A program made the translations under genes and the position numbers. A DNA stretch of 64,000 bases from an uncultured Thalassotalea sp. (GTDB lineage: Bacteria; Pseudomonadota; Gammaproteobacteria; Enterobacterales; Alteromonadaceae): assembly GCA_947502355.1 (NCBI GenBank), contig CANMZP010000001.1:248001-312000 (forward strand), written 5' to 3'. Below, in pieces: positions 47,573 through 57,874 of the stretch; within the stretch, counting starts at the first letter, position 1; each line of letters starts with the position of its first letter. The notes below the pieces were generated by a model. That model saw only the letters and a program-made list of their open reading frames with translations. It did not search any database and was not told the origin of the DNA.

Positions 47573-48433
47573 TTAGCGCTTAAAAACCCCCATGGTGATC
47601 CTAGGATTGCCACCATAGTCATTAAAGGTTTGAATATCAGCGTAGCCAAATTCTAACAGAATTTGTTGCACCCCTTGATGCTGCTCAAAACCATGCTCCA
47701 AATACAACTCACCGTTTGCTGACAAATAAGTGCGAGCGTTATCAATAATATGACGTATATCGGCCAAGCCTTTATCTTCTGCGACCAATGCTGATAATGG
47801 TTCAAAACGCACATCGCCTTCCTTTAAATGCTTATCATTAGCATCAATATAAGGCGGATTAGAGACAATCACGTCAAATGGCTTATCCAAACTGACTTGC
47901 TTAAACCAGTCACTTTGATAAATCGTAGCATTTTCAATGTTAAGCTGTTTTTGATTGGTTTGGGCTAGCACCACGGCTTGCTCGTTAAAGTCGACCGCTT
48001 CGACTTGCCATTTGCTATTTTCGTTGGCTAACGCTAACGCTATTGCCCCGGTTCCGGTGCCTAAATCAAGCAAACGCAATTGCGGTTTATCTTGGTGACG
48101 GTCGAGTACATTCTCCACCAATATTTCAGTATCTGGCCTAGGAATTAACGTACATGGAGCAACTAAAAAATCCAATGACCAAAACTCACGCTTGCCAATG
48201 ATATAAGCCACCGGTTCACCATGACAGCGACGTTCGATAAACGAAAGCAGTAAGCTTTTTTGCGGCTCAGTTAATATCGAATCAGGCCAAGTTAATAAAA
48301 AGGTAATGTCTTTATCCAGTACCGCACACAGCAATACTTGCGCATCAACTTTAGCATCATAGACGTCTTCAAACGCCAAAAAGCAGCTTTTGGTGTGTTC
48401 CAAAAACTGCTTTACGGTTTGTAAGTCTGGCAT
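47573..48433 (-). CDS. prmC: Peptide chain release factor N5-glutamine methyltransferase PrmC
   Basis: A 286-residue SAM-dependent enzyme that methylates the GGQ glutamine of RF1 and RF2. The N-terminal helical domain is followed by the SAM motif LLDLGTGTGAIALALA and the catalytic SNPPYID. I use the ATG at 48433 (MPDLQTV); a TTG at 48451, directly after the prfA stop, gives six more residues. It follows prfA, whose product is its substrate, in the hemA-prfA-prmC operon. Confidence 0.93.
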   Translation of the reverse strand: MPDLQTVKQFLEHTKSCFLAFEDVYDAKVDAQVLLCAVLDKDITFLLTWPDSILTEPQKSLLLSFIERRCHGEPVAYIIGKREFWSLDFLVAPCTLIPRPDTEILVENVLDRHQDKPQLRLLDLGTGTGAIALALANENSKWQVEAVDFNEQAVVLAQTNQKQLNIENATIYQSDWFKQVSLDKPFDVIVSNPPYIDANDKHLKEGDVRFEPLSALVAEDKGLADIRHIIDNARTYLSANGELYLEHGFEQHQGVQQILLEFGYADIQTFNDYGGNPRITMGVFKR

Positions 48434-48451
48434 TTTTGTGGTGGCCGGCAA

Positions 48452-49540
48452 TTAGTTTTGCTCAGCCAATGCCGCTAACAAGTCGGCCTGGTTTTCTTGC
48501 AGGATTGGATCCATAACAAGTTGCAGGTTACCTTCAATCACTTCATTTAAGCGGTAAAGAGTAAGGTTGATTCGGTGATCCGTCATACGCCCTTGCGGGT
48601 AGTTGTAGGTACGGATACGCTCAGAGCGATCACCACTTGCGACCAAGCTACGACGAGAAGACTCTTCTTCACTGCGGCGCTTTTCATCTTCAGCTTGCTG
48701 TAAGCGAGCTTGCAATACGGACATCGCTTGTGCACGGTTTTTATGCTGTGAACGTTGGTCTTGACACTCTACTACCACGCCCGTTGGAATGTGGGTAATA
48801 CGAATTGCAGAATCGGTTTTGTTAACGTGCTGACCACCAGCACCCGAGGCGCGGAAAGTATCGACTTTTAAATCGGCTTTGTTAATTTCAATCGCTTGTG
48901 ACTCTGGAATTTCCGGCATAACCACAACCGTACAAGCTGAAGTATGAACACGGCCTTGAGATTCGGTTTCTGGTACACGTTGAACGCGGTGACCGCCACT
49001 TTCAAATTTCATTTGTCCGTATACGCCTTCACCATTAATCTTAATGATGATTTCTTTATAACCGCCTTGCTCCGATTCATTCATATTCAGAATTTCGGTT
49101 TTCCAGCCCTGTTTTTCACAGTAACGGCTGTACATGCGGTATAAATCACCGGCAAAAATCGCCGCTTCATCGCCACCAGCACCGGCACGAATTTCAACGA
49201 AACAGTTATTGTCATCGTTTGGATCTTTAGGCAACAATAAGATTTGTAGGTCTTGCGTTAGGGTTTCAATGGTTGTTTTGGCTTCTTTAAATTCTTCTTG
49301 CGCCATTTCACGCATGTCAGGATCTTCATCCTTAAGCATGTCTTGCGCTAAAGCAAAGTCATCTTCAGCTGTTTTGTATTCGTTAAAGACTTTCGTTACT
49401 TCTTCAAGCTGAGAAAATTCTTTCGAAAGTGCACGGAATTTCTCCTGATCAGCGATGGTATCGGGATCAGATAGTAAATGTTGTACCTCTTCAAAGCGTT
49501 CAACAAGCACTTCCAGTTTTTGATATACGGATTCATTCAT
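48452..49540 (-). CDS. prfA: Peptide chain release factor 1 (RF1)
   Basis: A 362-residue class I release factor that reads UAA and UAG. The anticodon-like PET motif is at residues 190-192 (PxT type) and GGQ at 235-237 in [12 protein letters not shown]. Both place it as RF1 and not RF2. It lies 26 bp behind hemA and directly ahead of prmC, the common gammaproteobacterial order. Confidence 0.97.
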   Translation of the reverse strand: MNESVYQKLEVLVERFEEVQHLLSDPDTIADQEKFRALSKEFSQLEEVTKVFNEYKTAEDDFALAQDMLKDEDPDMREMAQEEFKEAKTTIETLTQDLQILLLPKDPNDDNNCFVEIRAGAGGDEAAIFAGDLYRMYSRYCEKQGWKTEILNMNESEQGGYKEIIIKINGEGVYGQMKFESGGHRVQRVPETESQGRVHTSACTVVVMPEIPESQAIEINKADLKVDTFRASGAGGQHVNKTDSAIRITHIPTGVVVECQDQRSQHKNRAQAMSVLQARLQQAEDEKRRSEEESSRRSLVASGDRSERIRTYNYPQGRMTDHRINLTLYRLNEVIEGNLQLVMDPILQENQADLLAALAEQN

Positions 49541-49566
49541 TTAATAGGTTTCACTAAAGTTGTGTG

Positions 49567-50838
49567 TTATTTATTTGATTTGTCTAAATCAAATACGTCA
49601 TGTAGGTAAATGATTTTATCAAGCTCGCCACCTTGTGCTGCAGACTGCAGCGCGCGCGTAGGAGCATGCATCAGATTGTTTGTTAATTTGATTGCCATTT
49701 CAGCAAGTACCGCTTCAGGGTCTTTATTGTTGGCTAGCTGCTGCTTGGCTTTTAACAATAAATCATCGCGTTTACTCATGCATTGCTTGCGATAAGCGAT
49801 AACCGCATCCTGAGTATTTAAGCCTCGTAACCAACTCATAAAATCGTCGGTTTGGCTGCCGACAATTTTTTCAGCTTGCGCAGCCGCTTTACGACGGTTT
49901 TCTAAATTCTGGGCAATAATGTTTTGTAAATCATCTACGGTATACAAGAAGACATCTTCGAGGTCGCCAACCTGCGCTTCGATATCTCTTGGTACGGCAA
50001 TATCCACCATAAAAATTGGGCGATGACGACGACTTTGCAGAGCAGTTTCTACCATGCCTTTACCAATAATGGGTAACGTTGAACCAGTCGAACTGATCAC
50101 AATATCCGCATCGCAAATATGCTCAGGAATTTGTGCCAAGGTGATCACCTTAGCGCCAACTTCTTTTGCCATCACTTCGGCGCGAGCCACCGTACGGTTA
50201 GCAACGGTAATATTACTCACCTTGTTGTTATGCAGGTGCTTGGCAACCAACTCAATGGTTTCACCGGCCCCAATCAATAAGACCTTACTTTTTTCAATCT
50301 TATTGAAGATATGCTTGGCCAGATTTACGGCAGCAAAAGCCACAGATACGGCGCTAGCGCCTATTTCGGTATCGGTACGTACCTGTTTTGCAACGCCAAA
50401 AGTACGTTGAAACAAGCGTTCCATCACCATTTCCATGCTGCCGGCGGCTTTGGCTTGGCTGTAGGCCTGCTTCATTTGCCCTAAAACTTGTGGTTCACCC
50501 AGAATTAATGAGTCCAAGCCACAGGCAACACGCATCATATGATTTACCGCTTGTTGGTCGTGGTGCCAATATAAAGTCGGCTCAATTAAACTGGCTGGAA
50601 CCTGATGAAATTTTTCTAACCAACGAGTAATATGCTGTTGAACTTCATCAAGTGGTTTATCTTTTACAAAATACAGCTCGGTGCGATTACACGTTGATAA
50701 GATCGCAGCCTCTTTACAAGCCACATCTTCTCTAAGCTCCTGTAAAGCCAGTGCGAGATTGTCGGGTGTGAAAGCCACCTTCTCTCTAACGGACACAGAA
50801 GCCGTTTTATGATTAATGCCGACAGCGAAAATAGACAT
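49567..50838 (-). CDS. hemA: Glutamyl-tRNA reductase HemA
   Basis: A 423-residue NADPH-dependent enzyme that makes glutamate-1-semialdehyde from glutamyl-tRNA, the first step of C5 haem synthesis. The nucleophile is Cys50 in STCNRTELY, the E. coli numbering. The middle NADPH domain has LLIGAGETIELVAKHL. The C-terminal helical dimer domain is complete. Some homologues are degraded under haem feedback through their N-terminus; this N-terminus is present. Divergent from lolB. Confidence 0.97.
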   Translation of the reverse strand: MSIFAVGINHKTASVSVREKVAFTPDNLALALQELREDVACKEAAILSTCNRTELYFVKDKPLDEVQQHITRWLEKFHQVPASLIEPTLYWHHDQQAVNHMMRVACGLDSLILGEPQVLGQMKQAYSQAKAAGSMEMVMERLFQRTFGVAKQVRTDTEIGASAVSVAFAAVNLAKHIFNKIEKSKVLLIGAGETIELVAKHLHNNKVSNITVANRTVARAEVMAKEVGAKVITLAQIPEHICDADIVISSTGSTLPIIGKGMVETALQSRRHRPIFMVDIAVPRDIEAQVGDLEDVFLYTVDDLQNIIAQNLENRRKAAAQAEKIVGSQTDDFMSWLRGLNTQDAVIAYRKQCMSKRDDLLLKAKQQLANNKDPEAVLAEMAIKLTNNLMHAPTRALQSAAQGGELDKIIYLHDVFDLDKSNK

Positions 50839-51028
50839 AAATTAAAAATGAGGCCTTTATTATAAGTTTAAATGATTGGTTTTAAGAGAAATTTCCCATT
50901 AATAGGCGTAAATTTCCGTTAACCAAAGGTAATTATAAAATAATTTTACGAAATTACTGCTATGATTGAAAGTCAAACCTGTCCGTGTTCCAATATAACT
51001 TCAAAAAACTTATAAATTTAACGTTTCA

Positions 51029-51634
51029 ATGACCAAATTAATACAACTCGTCCTACTCTGTAGTTTCCTTACGTTAAGCGGCTGTGCAACAGCGCCTAAA
51101 GGGCCGGTAACGTATCAAGATAAAAATAGCCGAAGTATTTATTTAAATGGCATTAATCAATGGCAAATTAAAGGTAAAGTCGCTTTTTTAAACGGTAAAG
51201 AAAAACAAAGTGCCAATTTATTCTGGCAACAAACCGATGCAGGCTTATTGTTAAAGCTCACCACGTTTCTTGGTATTAATGTATTATCGATTGAACAAGA
51301 AAATGGCTTATATACCTTAAAATCCGATGGCAACACCTGGCAAGATGAGAACCTTGAGCAGTTGCTAACCAAGGCGACGGGCTTAATCATGCCGGTAAGT
51401 GCCATGAAAGCTTGGCTCAAAGGACTAAAAGCCACACCACTTGATCAAATTACCTACGATAGTCAAAACCAACTCCCTAAGTCGTTAGATACCTATTTAA
51501 ATAATCAGCAGTGGCAGATACAATACTCCGAATATATGCAAGTAGACTCCGTAATGCTTGCCAATAAAATGACCCTTAAACATAACCAGCTAACCATTAA
51601 AGTAGCCATTCATTCATGGGAACTGATGCAGTGA
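51029..51634 (+). CDS. lolB: Outer-membrane lipoprotein receptor LolB
   Basis: A 201-residue lipoprotein that receives lipoproteins from LolA and inserts them in the outer membrane. The signal ends TLSGC (Cys19). The mature protein has the LolB pattern WQIKGKVAFLNGKEKQSANLFWQQ, with short beta strands and AMKAWLKGL. Its stop overlaps the ispE start region, so the two are coupled. Gene order lolB-ispE-prs beside hemA is conserved in the class. Confidence 0.93.
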   Translation: MTKLIQLVLLCSFLTLSGCATAPKGPVTYQDKNSRSIYLNGINQWQIKGKVAFLNGKEKQSANLFWQQTDAGLLLKLTTFLGINVLSIEQENGLYTLKSDGNTWQDENLEQLLTKATGLIMPVSAMKAWLKGLKATPLDQITYDSQNQLPKSLDTYLNNQQWQIQYSEYMQVDSVMLANKMTLKHNQLTIKVAIHSWELMQ

Positions 51635-52515
51635 ACACCGATTTACCCTCCGCTTTTGTAAGCTTTTCCAGTGTTGCCAAAATCAACCGATTTTTGCATA
51701 TTACTGGGCAACGTAGTGACGGCTATCATTTATTACAAACCGTTTTTCAATTTCTCGACTTTGGTGATTCCATGGCATTTCGTGTTACGGCCAATCCAGA
51801 GATTGAATTACTAACCCCAATTACTGGGGTAAGTCACGACAGTAACTTAATTGTGAAAGCGGCCAAGGCCCTGCAACAACACAGTCAATGTCAGTTTGGC
51901 GCACAAATCAAAATCGATAAACAATTACCCATGGGCGGCGGCCTTGGTGGCGGTTCTTCGAATGCAGCAACCACCCTACTGGCTTTAAATTCGCTATGGC
52001 AACTCAATTTAAGTCTGGACACACTTGCTGACATCGGCATCAAGCTCGGTGCCGATGTGCCGGTATTTATCCGGGGTTTTAATGCCTTTGCCGAAGGTGT
52101 GGGTGAGAAACTCACCCCTATCGACATTGATTGCCCATGGTTTTTAGTTAGCATACCAAATTGTTCTATTTCGACGGCAGCAATATTTACCCATAAAGAC
52201 TTGCCAAGAAATACCACAAAAGTTCAACAAAAGAACCTTAACATTGACCAATGTCATAATGATTGTGAAAAGCTTGTTATTAAACTCTATCCCGAGGTTG
52301 CCAAGCTTATGAATTGGTTGCTAGAATACGCACCGTCTAGGTTAACGGGTACCGGTGCCTGCATCTTTTCAACATTTGCTGATGAAAAGTCTGCCCGGGA
52401 CGTGCAATCCAAGTTGCCACAAGGAGTTAACTCCTTTGTTGCAAAAGGACTGGTTCAATCACCGATTATTGATGAACTTCATCAGGTGAGTGAGCAAAAT
52501 AAGGCAAGCAAATAA
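51616..52515 (+). CDS. ispE: 4-diphosphocytidyl-2-C-methyl-D-erythritol kinase IspE
   Basis: A 299-residue GHMP kinase of the non-mevalonate isoprenoid pathway. The ATP loop is LPMGGGLGGGSSNAATTL, the substrate part KINRFLHITGQRSDGYH, and the C-terminal GTGACIF motif is present. It overlaps lolB. The ATG at 51616 and a GTG at 51631 are both possible starts; the homologous N-terminus is short and does not decide. Three cysteines in ISTAAIF and neighbouring segments are not catalytic. Confidence 0.93.
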   Translation: MGTDAVNTDLPSAFVSFSSVAKINRFLHITGQRSDGYHLLQTVFQFLDFGDSMAFRVTANPEIELLTPITGVSHDSNLIVKAAKALQQHSQCQFGAQIKIDKQLPMGGGLGGGSSNAATTLLALNSLWQLNLSLDTLADIGIKLGADVPVFIRGFNAFAEGVGEKLTPIDIDCPWFLVSIPNCSISTAAIFTHKDLPRNTTKVQQKNLNIDQCHNDCEKLVIKLYPEVAKLMNWLLEYAPSRLTGTGACIFSTFADEKSARDVQSKLPQGVNSFVAKGLVQSPIIDELHQVSEQNKASK

Positions 52516-52650
52516 CATAAGTTATTGGTTTGTACTTGTGACACTGAAATTAGTTTTTCAGTTGCTAATCTTAGAATTAGCCCACAAGCGCATTAAAACT
52601 CGACTTTTAATGTATGAATAAATAATGTCTAAGTTTCAAAGGAACAGACA

Positions 52651-53598
52651 GTGCCTGATATGAAAATTTTTGCGGGTAACGCCACCCCTGAACTGGCTAA
52701 GAAAATCGCTGACCGCTTATATATGAGCCTTGGTGATGCGAAAGTAGGCAGCTTCAGCGATGGTGAGATCAGCGTTGAAATTACAGAAAACGTTCGTGGT
52801 GCGGATGTTTTTATCATCCAATCTACTTGTGCCCCTACTAATAACAATCTTATGGAACTAATCGTAATGGTTGACGCGTTACGTCGTGCATCTGCAGGTC
52901 GTATTACCGCGGTAATGCCTTACTTTGGTTACGCCCGTCAAGATCGCCGTGTACGCAGTGCTCGTGTTCCTATTACCGCCAAAGTGGTAGCCGATTTCCT
53001 TTCAAGCGTTGGTGTCGACCGTGTTTTAACGGTAGACCTTCATGCTGAGCAAATCCAAGGTTTCTTCGATGTACCTGTTGATAACGTATTTGGTACGCCT
53101 ATCTTATTAGAAGACATGGAACACAAAAACCTAGAGCATCCGGTTGTTGTTTCTCCTGATATTGGTGGTGTTGTACGTGCACGTGCCGTTGCCAAATTGC
53201 TTAACGATACCGATTTAGCCATCATCGACAAACGTCGTCCAAAAGCTAACGTATCTCAAGTTATGCACATTATTGGCGACGTAGATGGTCGCGACTGTAT
53301 TATCGTTGACGATATGATTGATACCGGCGGTACATTATGTAAAGCCGCGGCAGCACTTAAAGAGCACGGCGCTCGTCGTGTATTTGCCTACGCAACGCAC
53401 CCAGTTTTATCTGGTAATGCGGTAGAAAACATCAAAAACTCAGTAATTGATGAAATGGTTGTTACCGATTCTATCCCATTAGACCCAGAAATGGCGGCAC
53501 TTGATAAAGTACGTCAGTTAAGCTTATCAGGCATGTTATCTGAAGCCATTCGTCGTGTAAGTAACGAAGAATCGATTTCAGCAATGTTTGAAGAGTAA
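52651..53598 (+). CDS. prs: Ribose-phosphate pyrophosphokinase Prs
   Basis: A 315-residue PRPP synthase that makes 5-phosphoribosyl diphosphate from ribose 5-phosphate and ATP for nucleotide, His and Trp synthesis. It starts with GTG and reads [16 protein letters not shown] as in E. coli, with AAAGGA upstream. The catalytic flexible loop has [15 protein letters not shown], and the PRPP motif is [11 protein letters not shown] terminator follows within 60 bp. Confidence 0.97.
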   Translation: MPDMKIFAGNATPELAKKIADRLYMSLGDAKVGSFSDGEISVEITENVRGADVFIIQSTCAPTNNNLMELIVMVDALRRASAGRITAVMPYFGYARQDRRVRSARVPITAKVVADFLSSVGVDRVLTVDLHAEQIQGFFDVPVDNVFGTPILLEDMEHKNLEHPVVVSPDIGGVVRARAVAKLLNDTDLAIIDKRRPKANVSQVMHIIGDVDGRDCIIVDDMIDTGGTLCKAAAALKEHGARRVFAYATHPVLSGNAVENIKNSVIDEMVVTDSIPLDPEMAALDKVRQLSLSGMLSEAIRRVSNEESISAMFEE

Positions 53599-53649
53599 AT
53601 TTAATTTTGCCCCCATTAAAGAGGGCAAAAACTAAAATTTACAACAAAA

Positions 53650-53690
53650 CACAAAAAAAGTGCGCATTTATGCGCACTTTTTGTTTGTTA
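53650..53690 (+). terminator. Terminator after prs
   Basis: AAAAAGTGCGCA and TGCGCACTTTTT form a 12-bp stem with a TTTA loop and a T-run. Confidence 0.9.
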
Positions 53691-53801
53691 ACATCCATAA
53701 AGATGTTATTATTTCGCGCCTTTTGACTAAGCCCCCTTTTTGTTATGGCGGTGAAGCGCAAAAAAGGCCGCTTGTTTTTATTTTTAAAGCAAGCATTAGA
53801 G

Positions 53802-53827
53802 ATTATTTTTTGGTCGCGAAAAATAAT
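53802..53827 (+). promoter_or_regulatory. A/T hairpin in the rplY leader
   Basis: ATTATTTTT pairs with AAAAATAAT around a loop TGGTCGCG, 35 nt before the rplY ATG. It could be a leader control site. The 180-bp leader also contains GCGCAAAAAAGGCCGC, which pairs weakly. A regulatory role is unproven. Confidence 0.3.
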
Positions 53828-53861
53828 TAATATTTCATTTATTTAAAAAAGAGAAATCATT

Positions 53862-54476
53862 ATGGATTTATTCACATTAGATGCTGAAGTTCGTTCAGAC
53901 ATTGGTAAAGGTGCGAGCCGCCGCCTACGTCACGCGAACAAAGTTCCAGCAATCGTATACGGTGCAAACCAAGAACCAGTATCTATCACGTTAGCACACA
54001 ACAAAGTTTGGCGTGCACAGCAAGAAGAAGCTTTCTACTCTCACGTGTTAACTCTTAACATCGGTGGTGAAGCGGTTGAAGTTGTAATCAAAGACATGCA
54101 ACGTCACCCTTTCAAAGAGCAAGTAATGCACATGGATTTCCTACGTGTTGACGCTAAGAAAGAATTATTCACTTCAGTTCCTCTACACTTCATCAACGAA
54201 GAAGTAGTAGCAAAAACTGGTGCAAACTTACTTCACACTGCTAACGAAATCGAAGTTGCTTGTTTACCAGCTGACTTACCTGAGTTCATCGAAGTTGACG
54301 TTGCTGCGTTAACTGCTGGTCACTCAATTCACTTATCTGAAATCGCTCTTCCTAAAGGCGTAACTTCAGTTGAGTTGTCTAAAGGTGAAGGCCACGACAT
54401 CGCTGTAGTTTCAGCTCAAGCGCCTAAAGGCGGTTCAGACGCTGAAGCATCAGAAGAAGAAGCCACTGAAGAATAA
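53862..54476 (+). CDS. rplY: Ribosomal protein bL25 (CTC form, long)
   Basis: A 204-residue bL25 of the long CTC/TL5 type. The N-terminal domain (residues 1-95) contacts 5S rRNA and has [20 protein letters not shown]. The C-terminal beta domain (95-190) has [13 protein letters not shown] and [18 protein letters not shown]. The tail is acidic and serine-rich ([13 protein letters not shown]). E. coli L25 lacks the second domain. pth follows after 16 bp. Confidence 0.95.
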   Translation: MDLFTLDAEVRSDIGKGASRRLRHANKVPAIVYGANQEPVSITLAHNKVWRAQQEEAFYSHVLTLNIGGEAVEVVIKDMQRHPFKEQVMHMDFLRVDAKKELFTSVPLHFINEEVVAKTGANLLHTANEIEVACLPADLPEFIEVDVAALTAGHSIHLSEIALPKGVTSVELSKGEGHDIAVVSAQAPKGGSDAEASEEEATEE

Positions 54477-54492
54477 TCGCTGAGGAATCTCC

Positions 54493-55083
54493 TTGACGAC
54501 TAATATTCAATTGGTTGTGGGCCTGGGTAATCCAGGCCCCGAATACACCAAAACACGCCATAACGCTGGCGTCTGGTTCGTTGAAGAACTGGCAAGACAA
54601 TACAACATTTCCATGTCACCGGATAAGAAATACAATGGCTTATACGGTAAAGGCTTAATTGGCGCAAATGTTGTACATTTACTTATTCCCACTACCTTTA
54701 TGAATCGCAGCGGCAAAGCTGTTGCCCCTCTCGCAAACTTTTTTCGTATCCCGGTTGAAAACATTCTCGTCGCACATGACGAACTCGATTTAGATCCAGG
54801 TGTTTGTAAAATCAAATTAGGCGGCGGTCACGGTGGTCATAATGGCTTAAGAGATATCATCTCTTGCATGGCGAATAACAAGAATTTTTATCGACTTAGG
54901 ATTGGCATTGGTCATCCGGGTCATCGAGACAGAGTTACTGGCTTTGTTTTGGGCAAAGCACCCGCCAATGAGCAAAGTTTGTTAGAACAAGCCATTGACG
55001 AGGGTGCCCGTTGTTTTGAGATCTGGGAAAAAGACGGTCTTAAAAAAGCGCAAAACAGACTACACTCATTTAAAGCTAGCTAA
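54493..55083 (+). CDS. pth: Peptidyl-tRNA hydrolase Pth
   Basis: A 196-residue enzyme that frees tRNA from stalled peptidyl-tRNA. The active-site His23 (TRHNAGVW) and the DELDLDPG segment are present, as is [12 protein letters not shown]. The start is TTG at 54493, with GAGGAAT upstream; the homologous N-terminus confirms this start. It lies between rplY and ychF, a common arrangement. Confidence 0.95.
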   Translation: MTTNIQLVVGLGNPGPEYTKTRHNAGVWFVEELARQYNISMSPDKKYNGLYGKGLIGANVVHLLIPTTFMNRSGKAVAPLANFFRIPVENILVAHDELDLDPGVCKIKLGGGHGGHNGLRDIISCMANNKNFYRLRIGIGHPGHRDRVTGFVLGKAPANEQSLLEQAIDEGARCFEIWEKDGLKKAQNRLHSFKAS

Positions 55084-55115
55084 CTTAGACACTCACTCAA
55101 TTACAGGAATATACC

Positions 55116-56207
55116 ATGGGATTTAAATGTGGCATCGTTGGTTTACCTAACGTTGGTAAATCGACCCTATTTAATGCACTTACCAAAGCCGGCATTGAAG
55201 CCGCTAACTTTCCGTTTTGTACCATCGAGCCAAACACTGGTGTGGTGCCGGTTCCAGATCCTCGCTTAGACAAGCTGGCTGAAATCGTACAACCAGAGCG
55301 CGTACTGGCGACAACGATGGAATTCGTTGATATTGCCGGTCTTGTTGCTGGTGCATCAAAAGGTGAAGGTTTAGGTAACAAATTCCTGGCAAACATCCGT
55401 GAAACGGATGCCATTGGCCATGTTGTTCGTTGTTTTGAAAACGAAAACATCGTACACGTTGCCGGTAATGTAAACCCTGCGGACGATATTGACGTGATCA
55501 ATACCGAACTAGCTCTTGCTGATATGGACACCGCTGAGCGTGCTATCCACCGTCAAGCCAAGCGTGCCAAAGGTGGCGATAAAGATGCCAAATTTGAAAT
55601 CCCGGTACTTGAAAAGATTTTAAAGCACGTTGAAGAAGGTGAGATGATCCGCTCACTGGAGCTAAGCAAAGAAGAAATTGCCGCGGTTAGCTACCTTAAC
55701 TTCTTAACGATTAAGCCAACCATGTACATTGCCAACGTAAATGATGATGGTTTTGAAGACAATCCATACCTTGACCAGGTTCGTGAAATTGCTGAAAAAG
55801 AAGGCGCAGTAGTGGTTGCTGTTTGTGCTGAGATTGAAGGCGAGCTGTCCGAAATGGACGAAGAAGACCGCGTTGAATTCATGGAAGACCTAGGCATTGA
55901 AGAGCCTGGTTTAAACCGTGTAATTAACTCAGGTTACGGTTTATTAAACCTACAAACCTACTTTACTGCGGGTGTTAAAGAAGTGCGTGCTTGGACCGTT
56001 AAAATTAACGCAACCGCACCACAGGCAGCTGGTGTTATCCATACTGACTTTGAAAAAGGCTTTATCCGCGCTGAAGTGGTTGCTTTTGATGATTTCGTTC
56101 AGTTTAACGGTGAATCAGGTGCTAAAGAAGCCGGTAAATGGCGCTTAGAAGGTAAAGACTACAAAGTACAAGATGGCGATGTAGTGCACTTCCGCTTTAA
56201 CGTGTAA
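55116..56207 (+). CDS. ychF: Redox-regulated ATPase YchF (Obg-like)
   Basis: A 363-residue Obg-family nucleotidase of the OLA1/YchF type, which prefers ATP. The P-loop is [12 protein letters not shown] (10-18), the switch [17 protein letters not shown], and the NVNDD segment replaces the usual NKxD. A coiled-coil insert and a C-terminal TGS domain ([20 protein letters not shown]) complete the chain. It usually follows pth, as here. Confidence 0.96.
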   Translation: MGFKCGIVGLPNVGKSTLFNALTKAGIEAANFPFCTIEPNTGVVPVPDPRLDKLAEIVQPERVLATTMEFVDIAGLVAGASKGEGLGNKFLANIRETDAIGHVVRCFENENIVHVAGNVNPADDIDVINTELALADMDTAERAIHRQAKRAKGGDKDAKFEIPVLEKILKHVEEGEMIRSLELSKEEIAAVSYLNFLTIKPTMYIANVNDDGFEDNPYLDQVREIAEKEGAVVVAVCAEIEGELSEMDEEDRVEFMEDLGIEEPGLNRVINSGYGLLNLQTYFTAGVKEVRAWTVKINATAPQAAGVIHTDFEKGFIRAEVVAFDDFVQFNGESGAKEAGKWRLEGKDYKVQDGDVVHFRFNV

Positions 56208-56225
56208 GAAGCGGCAAATCATTAA

Positions 56226-56266
56226 ATGAAAAATGGGAACCAATTGGTTCCCATTTTTTGTCCTTA
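56226..56266. terminator. Terminator after ychF
   Basis: AAAATGGGAACC and GGTTCCCATTTT form a perfect 12-bp stem with a 4-nt loop AATT and a T-run. Confidence 0.9.
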
Positions 56267-56363
56267 AGAATGAATCCCAAAAAAATTTTGCGCTATCCAC
56301 AGCATGCGAAAGGAGATCCCGACAGCGATATGTGGGATCTTCGCCAAATATAATGTGCTTACT

Positions 56364-57659
56364 TTACCCTGTTTTAAGCATGTTCTTATCGAACATTCGG
56401 TAATTCACCTTACGATCACGCTTAGATTTATACATTGCAATATCAGAATACTTAATGATCTGTTCACTGTCGTTGGTATCATTTGGCGCTATGGCGATAC
56501 CGACACTTGGGTAAATTTCAATATTGTGTCCAGCAATTTGCATCGGAGCTTTAAAGCGATTTAGTAAATCATTAGCTACACTATGAACGTGATTTTCATC
56601 ATCAATATTGCGCATAATCAATAAGAATTCATCTCCACCAAGGCGAAATACTGAATCGGTTTGGCGAATACAGTTTTTTAATCGCTTAGCGGTCTCTTTT
56701 AAAATCATATCGCCAACATCATGCCCTAAAGTGTCATTAAGCTGCTTGAAATTATCTAAATCGAGAAAAAACACCGATGTTTTTAAACCTTGTTTATCAT
56801 CTTGCTCAATAGCAGATTCAAGTTCAGCATACAAAGTACTGCGATTTTTCAAGCCCGTTAATTCATCATGATTGGCTTTATAATTAAGGTCTTGAGTCTT
56901 ATTATGAACTTTTTCATTCATCTGGAAAAAAGCAGATAACAAGCTACCCAATTCATCTTTTTCAACCACATCATTAACATTGAGCTTTTCACCATTTTCC
57001 ATCTTATGTGTACAAGCGAGCAGCATATTTAGCGGCGAAAACAGGTTTTTACGTAAAAACATAAAGGTCAGAATGGCGAGAAACACCATAGATACAATCC
57101 CCACTGAAATTAAGGTGGTAATTTGGGCTCGATAAGACTTGAACTCACCATTACGAACTTCTAATAACAGATGCTCTTGTGCGACAAACTGATCCAACTT
57201 AGCGCGAATATTGTCCATGAACACTTTGCCTTGATTGCTATTAACAAAAAGCATCGCTTCTTCAAGTTTATTCTGCTCGGTAAGGGTCACCGTCTTATTT
57301 AGAGCGTTAAGTTTATCTTGGATGAGGACGGCTAAATCTTTCAGGTTAGCTTGCTGTTTGGGGTTATCTAACGTTTGATGCAACAGTTGCTTTAACAACG
57401 CTTCAGACACTTTAATTCCCGAATAATATGGTTCAAGATAAGCAGGTGATTGCGTTAACAAATATCCTCGCTGACCGGTTTCCGCATCTTTTAAGGCATT
57501 GGTTAACTTTTCGGTATTGTGAATCACTTCATGGGTGTGGATCACCCACTTTAATTTGTCTTCCCCATTCACTTCTAATTTAAAGGTTAGGTACAAATTG
57601 CCTATTGAAACAATAAACAACAGGCTTAAAAACATGATAAGCTTTAATCGAACACTCAT
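56364..57659 (-). CDS. CHASE3-GGDEF diguanylate cyclase
   Basis: A 431-residue inner-membrane sensor that makes cyclic-di-GMP. The first span is at residues 7-26, a periplasmic CHASE3 domain (30-175) has the DAETGQRGYLLT signature, and a second span is at 180-203. A HAMP-like linker (205-255) leads to the GGDEF domain (260-425). The active motif is GGDEF at 341-345. An inhibitory I-site RQTD sits at 332-335, five residues before it, so product feedback is expected. It stands alone; the CHASE3 ligand is unknown. Confidence 0.93.
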   Translation of the reverse strand: MSVRLKLIMFLSLLFIVSIGNLYLTFKLEVNGEDKLKWVIHTHEVIHNTEKLTNALKDAETGQRGYLLTQSPAYLEPYYSGIKVSEALLKQLLHQTLDNPKQQANLKDLAVLIQDKLNALNKTVTLTEQNKLEEAMLFVNSNQGKVFMDNIRAKLDQFVAQEHLLLEVRNGEFKSYRAQITTLISVGIVSMVFLAILTFMFLRKNLFSPLNMLLACTHKMENGEKLNVNDVVEKDELGSLLSAFFQMNEKVHNKTQDLNYKANHDELTGLKNRSTLYAELESAIEQDDKQGLKTSVFFLDLDNFKQLNDTLGHDVGDMILKETAKRLKNCIRQTDSVFRLGGDEFLLIMRNIDDENHVHSVANDLLNRFKAPMQIAGHNIEIYPSVGIAIAPNDTNDSEQIIKYSDIAMYKSKRDRKVNYRMFDKNMLKTG

Positions 57660-57789
57660 TGACGACTTATTCCCTTACTAATGAGTTACTAAAGAAGCGA
57701 TACATTAATGTAAAATTCGAGTATATACAATGAGAAATTGACTTTATATGGGAGAAAGCGAAATGTGGTTAAAGCACCCGATTAAACAA

Positions 57790-57835
57790 AATATCGCCGA
57801 CTATACACAACGTATAAATAGTAGGCGATATTTTC
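57790..57835. terminator. Hairpin downstream of the acyl-CoA synthetase gene
   Basis: ATATCGCCGACTA pairs with TAGTAGGCGATAT with one mismatch and a 15-nt loop. A and T runs flank it; it probably ends transcripts of the synthetase gene. Confidence 0.65.
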
Positions 57836-57874
57836 ACTGAAAGCTCTGTTGCTAAAGCCTTAACGGCCTTTAGG

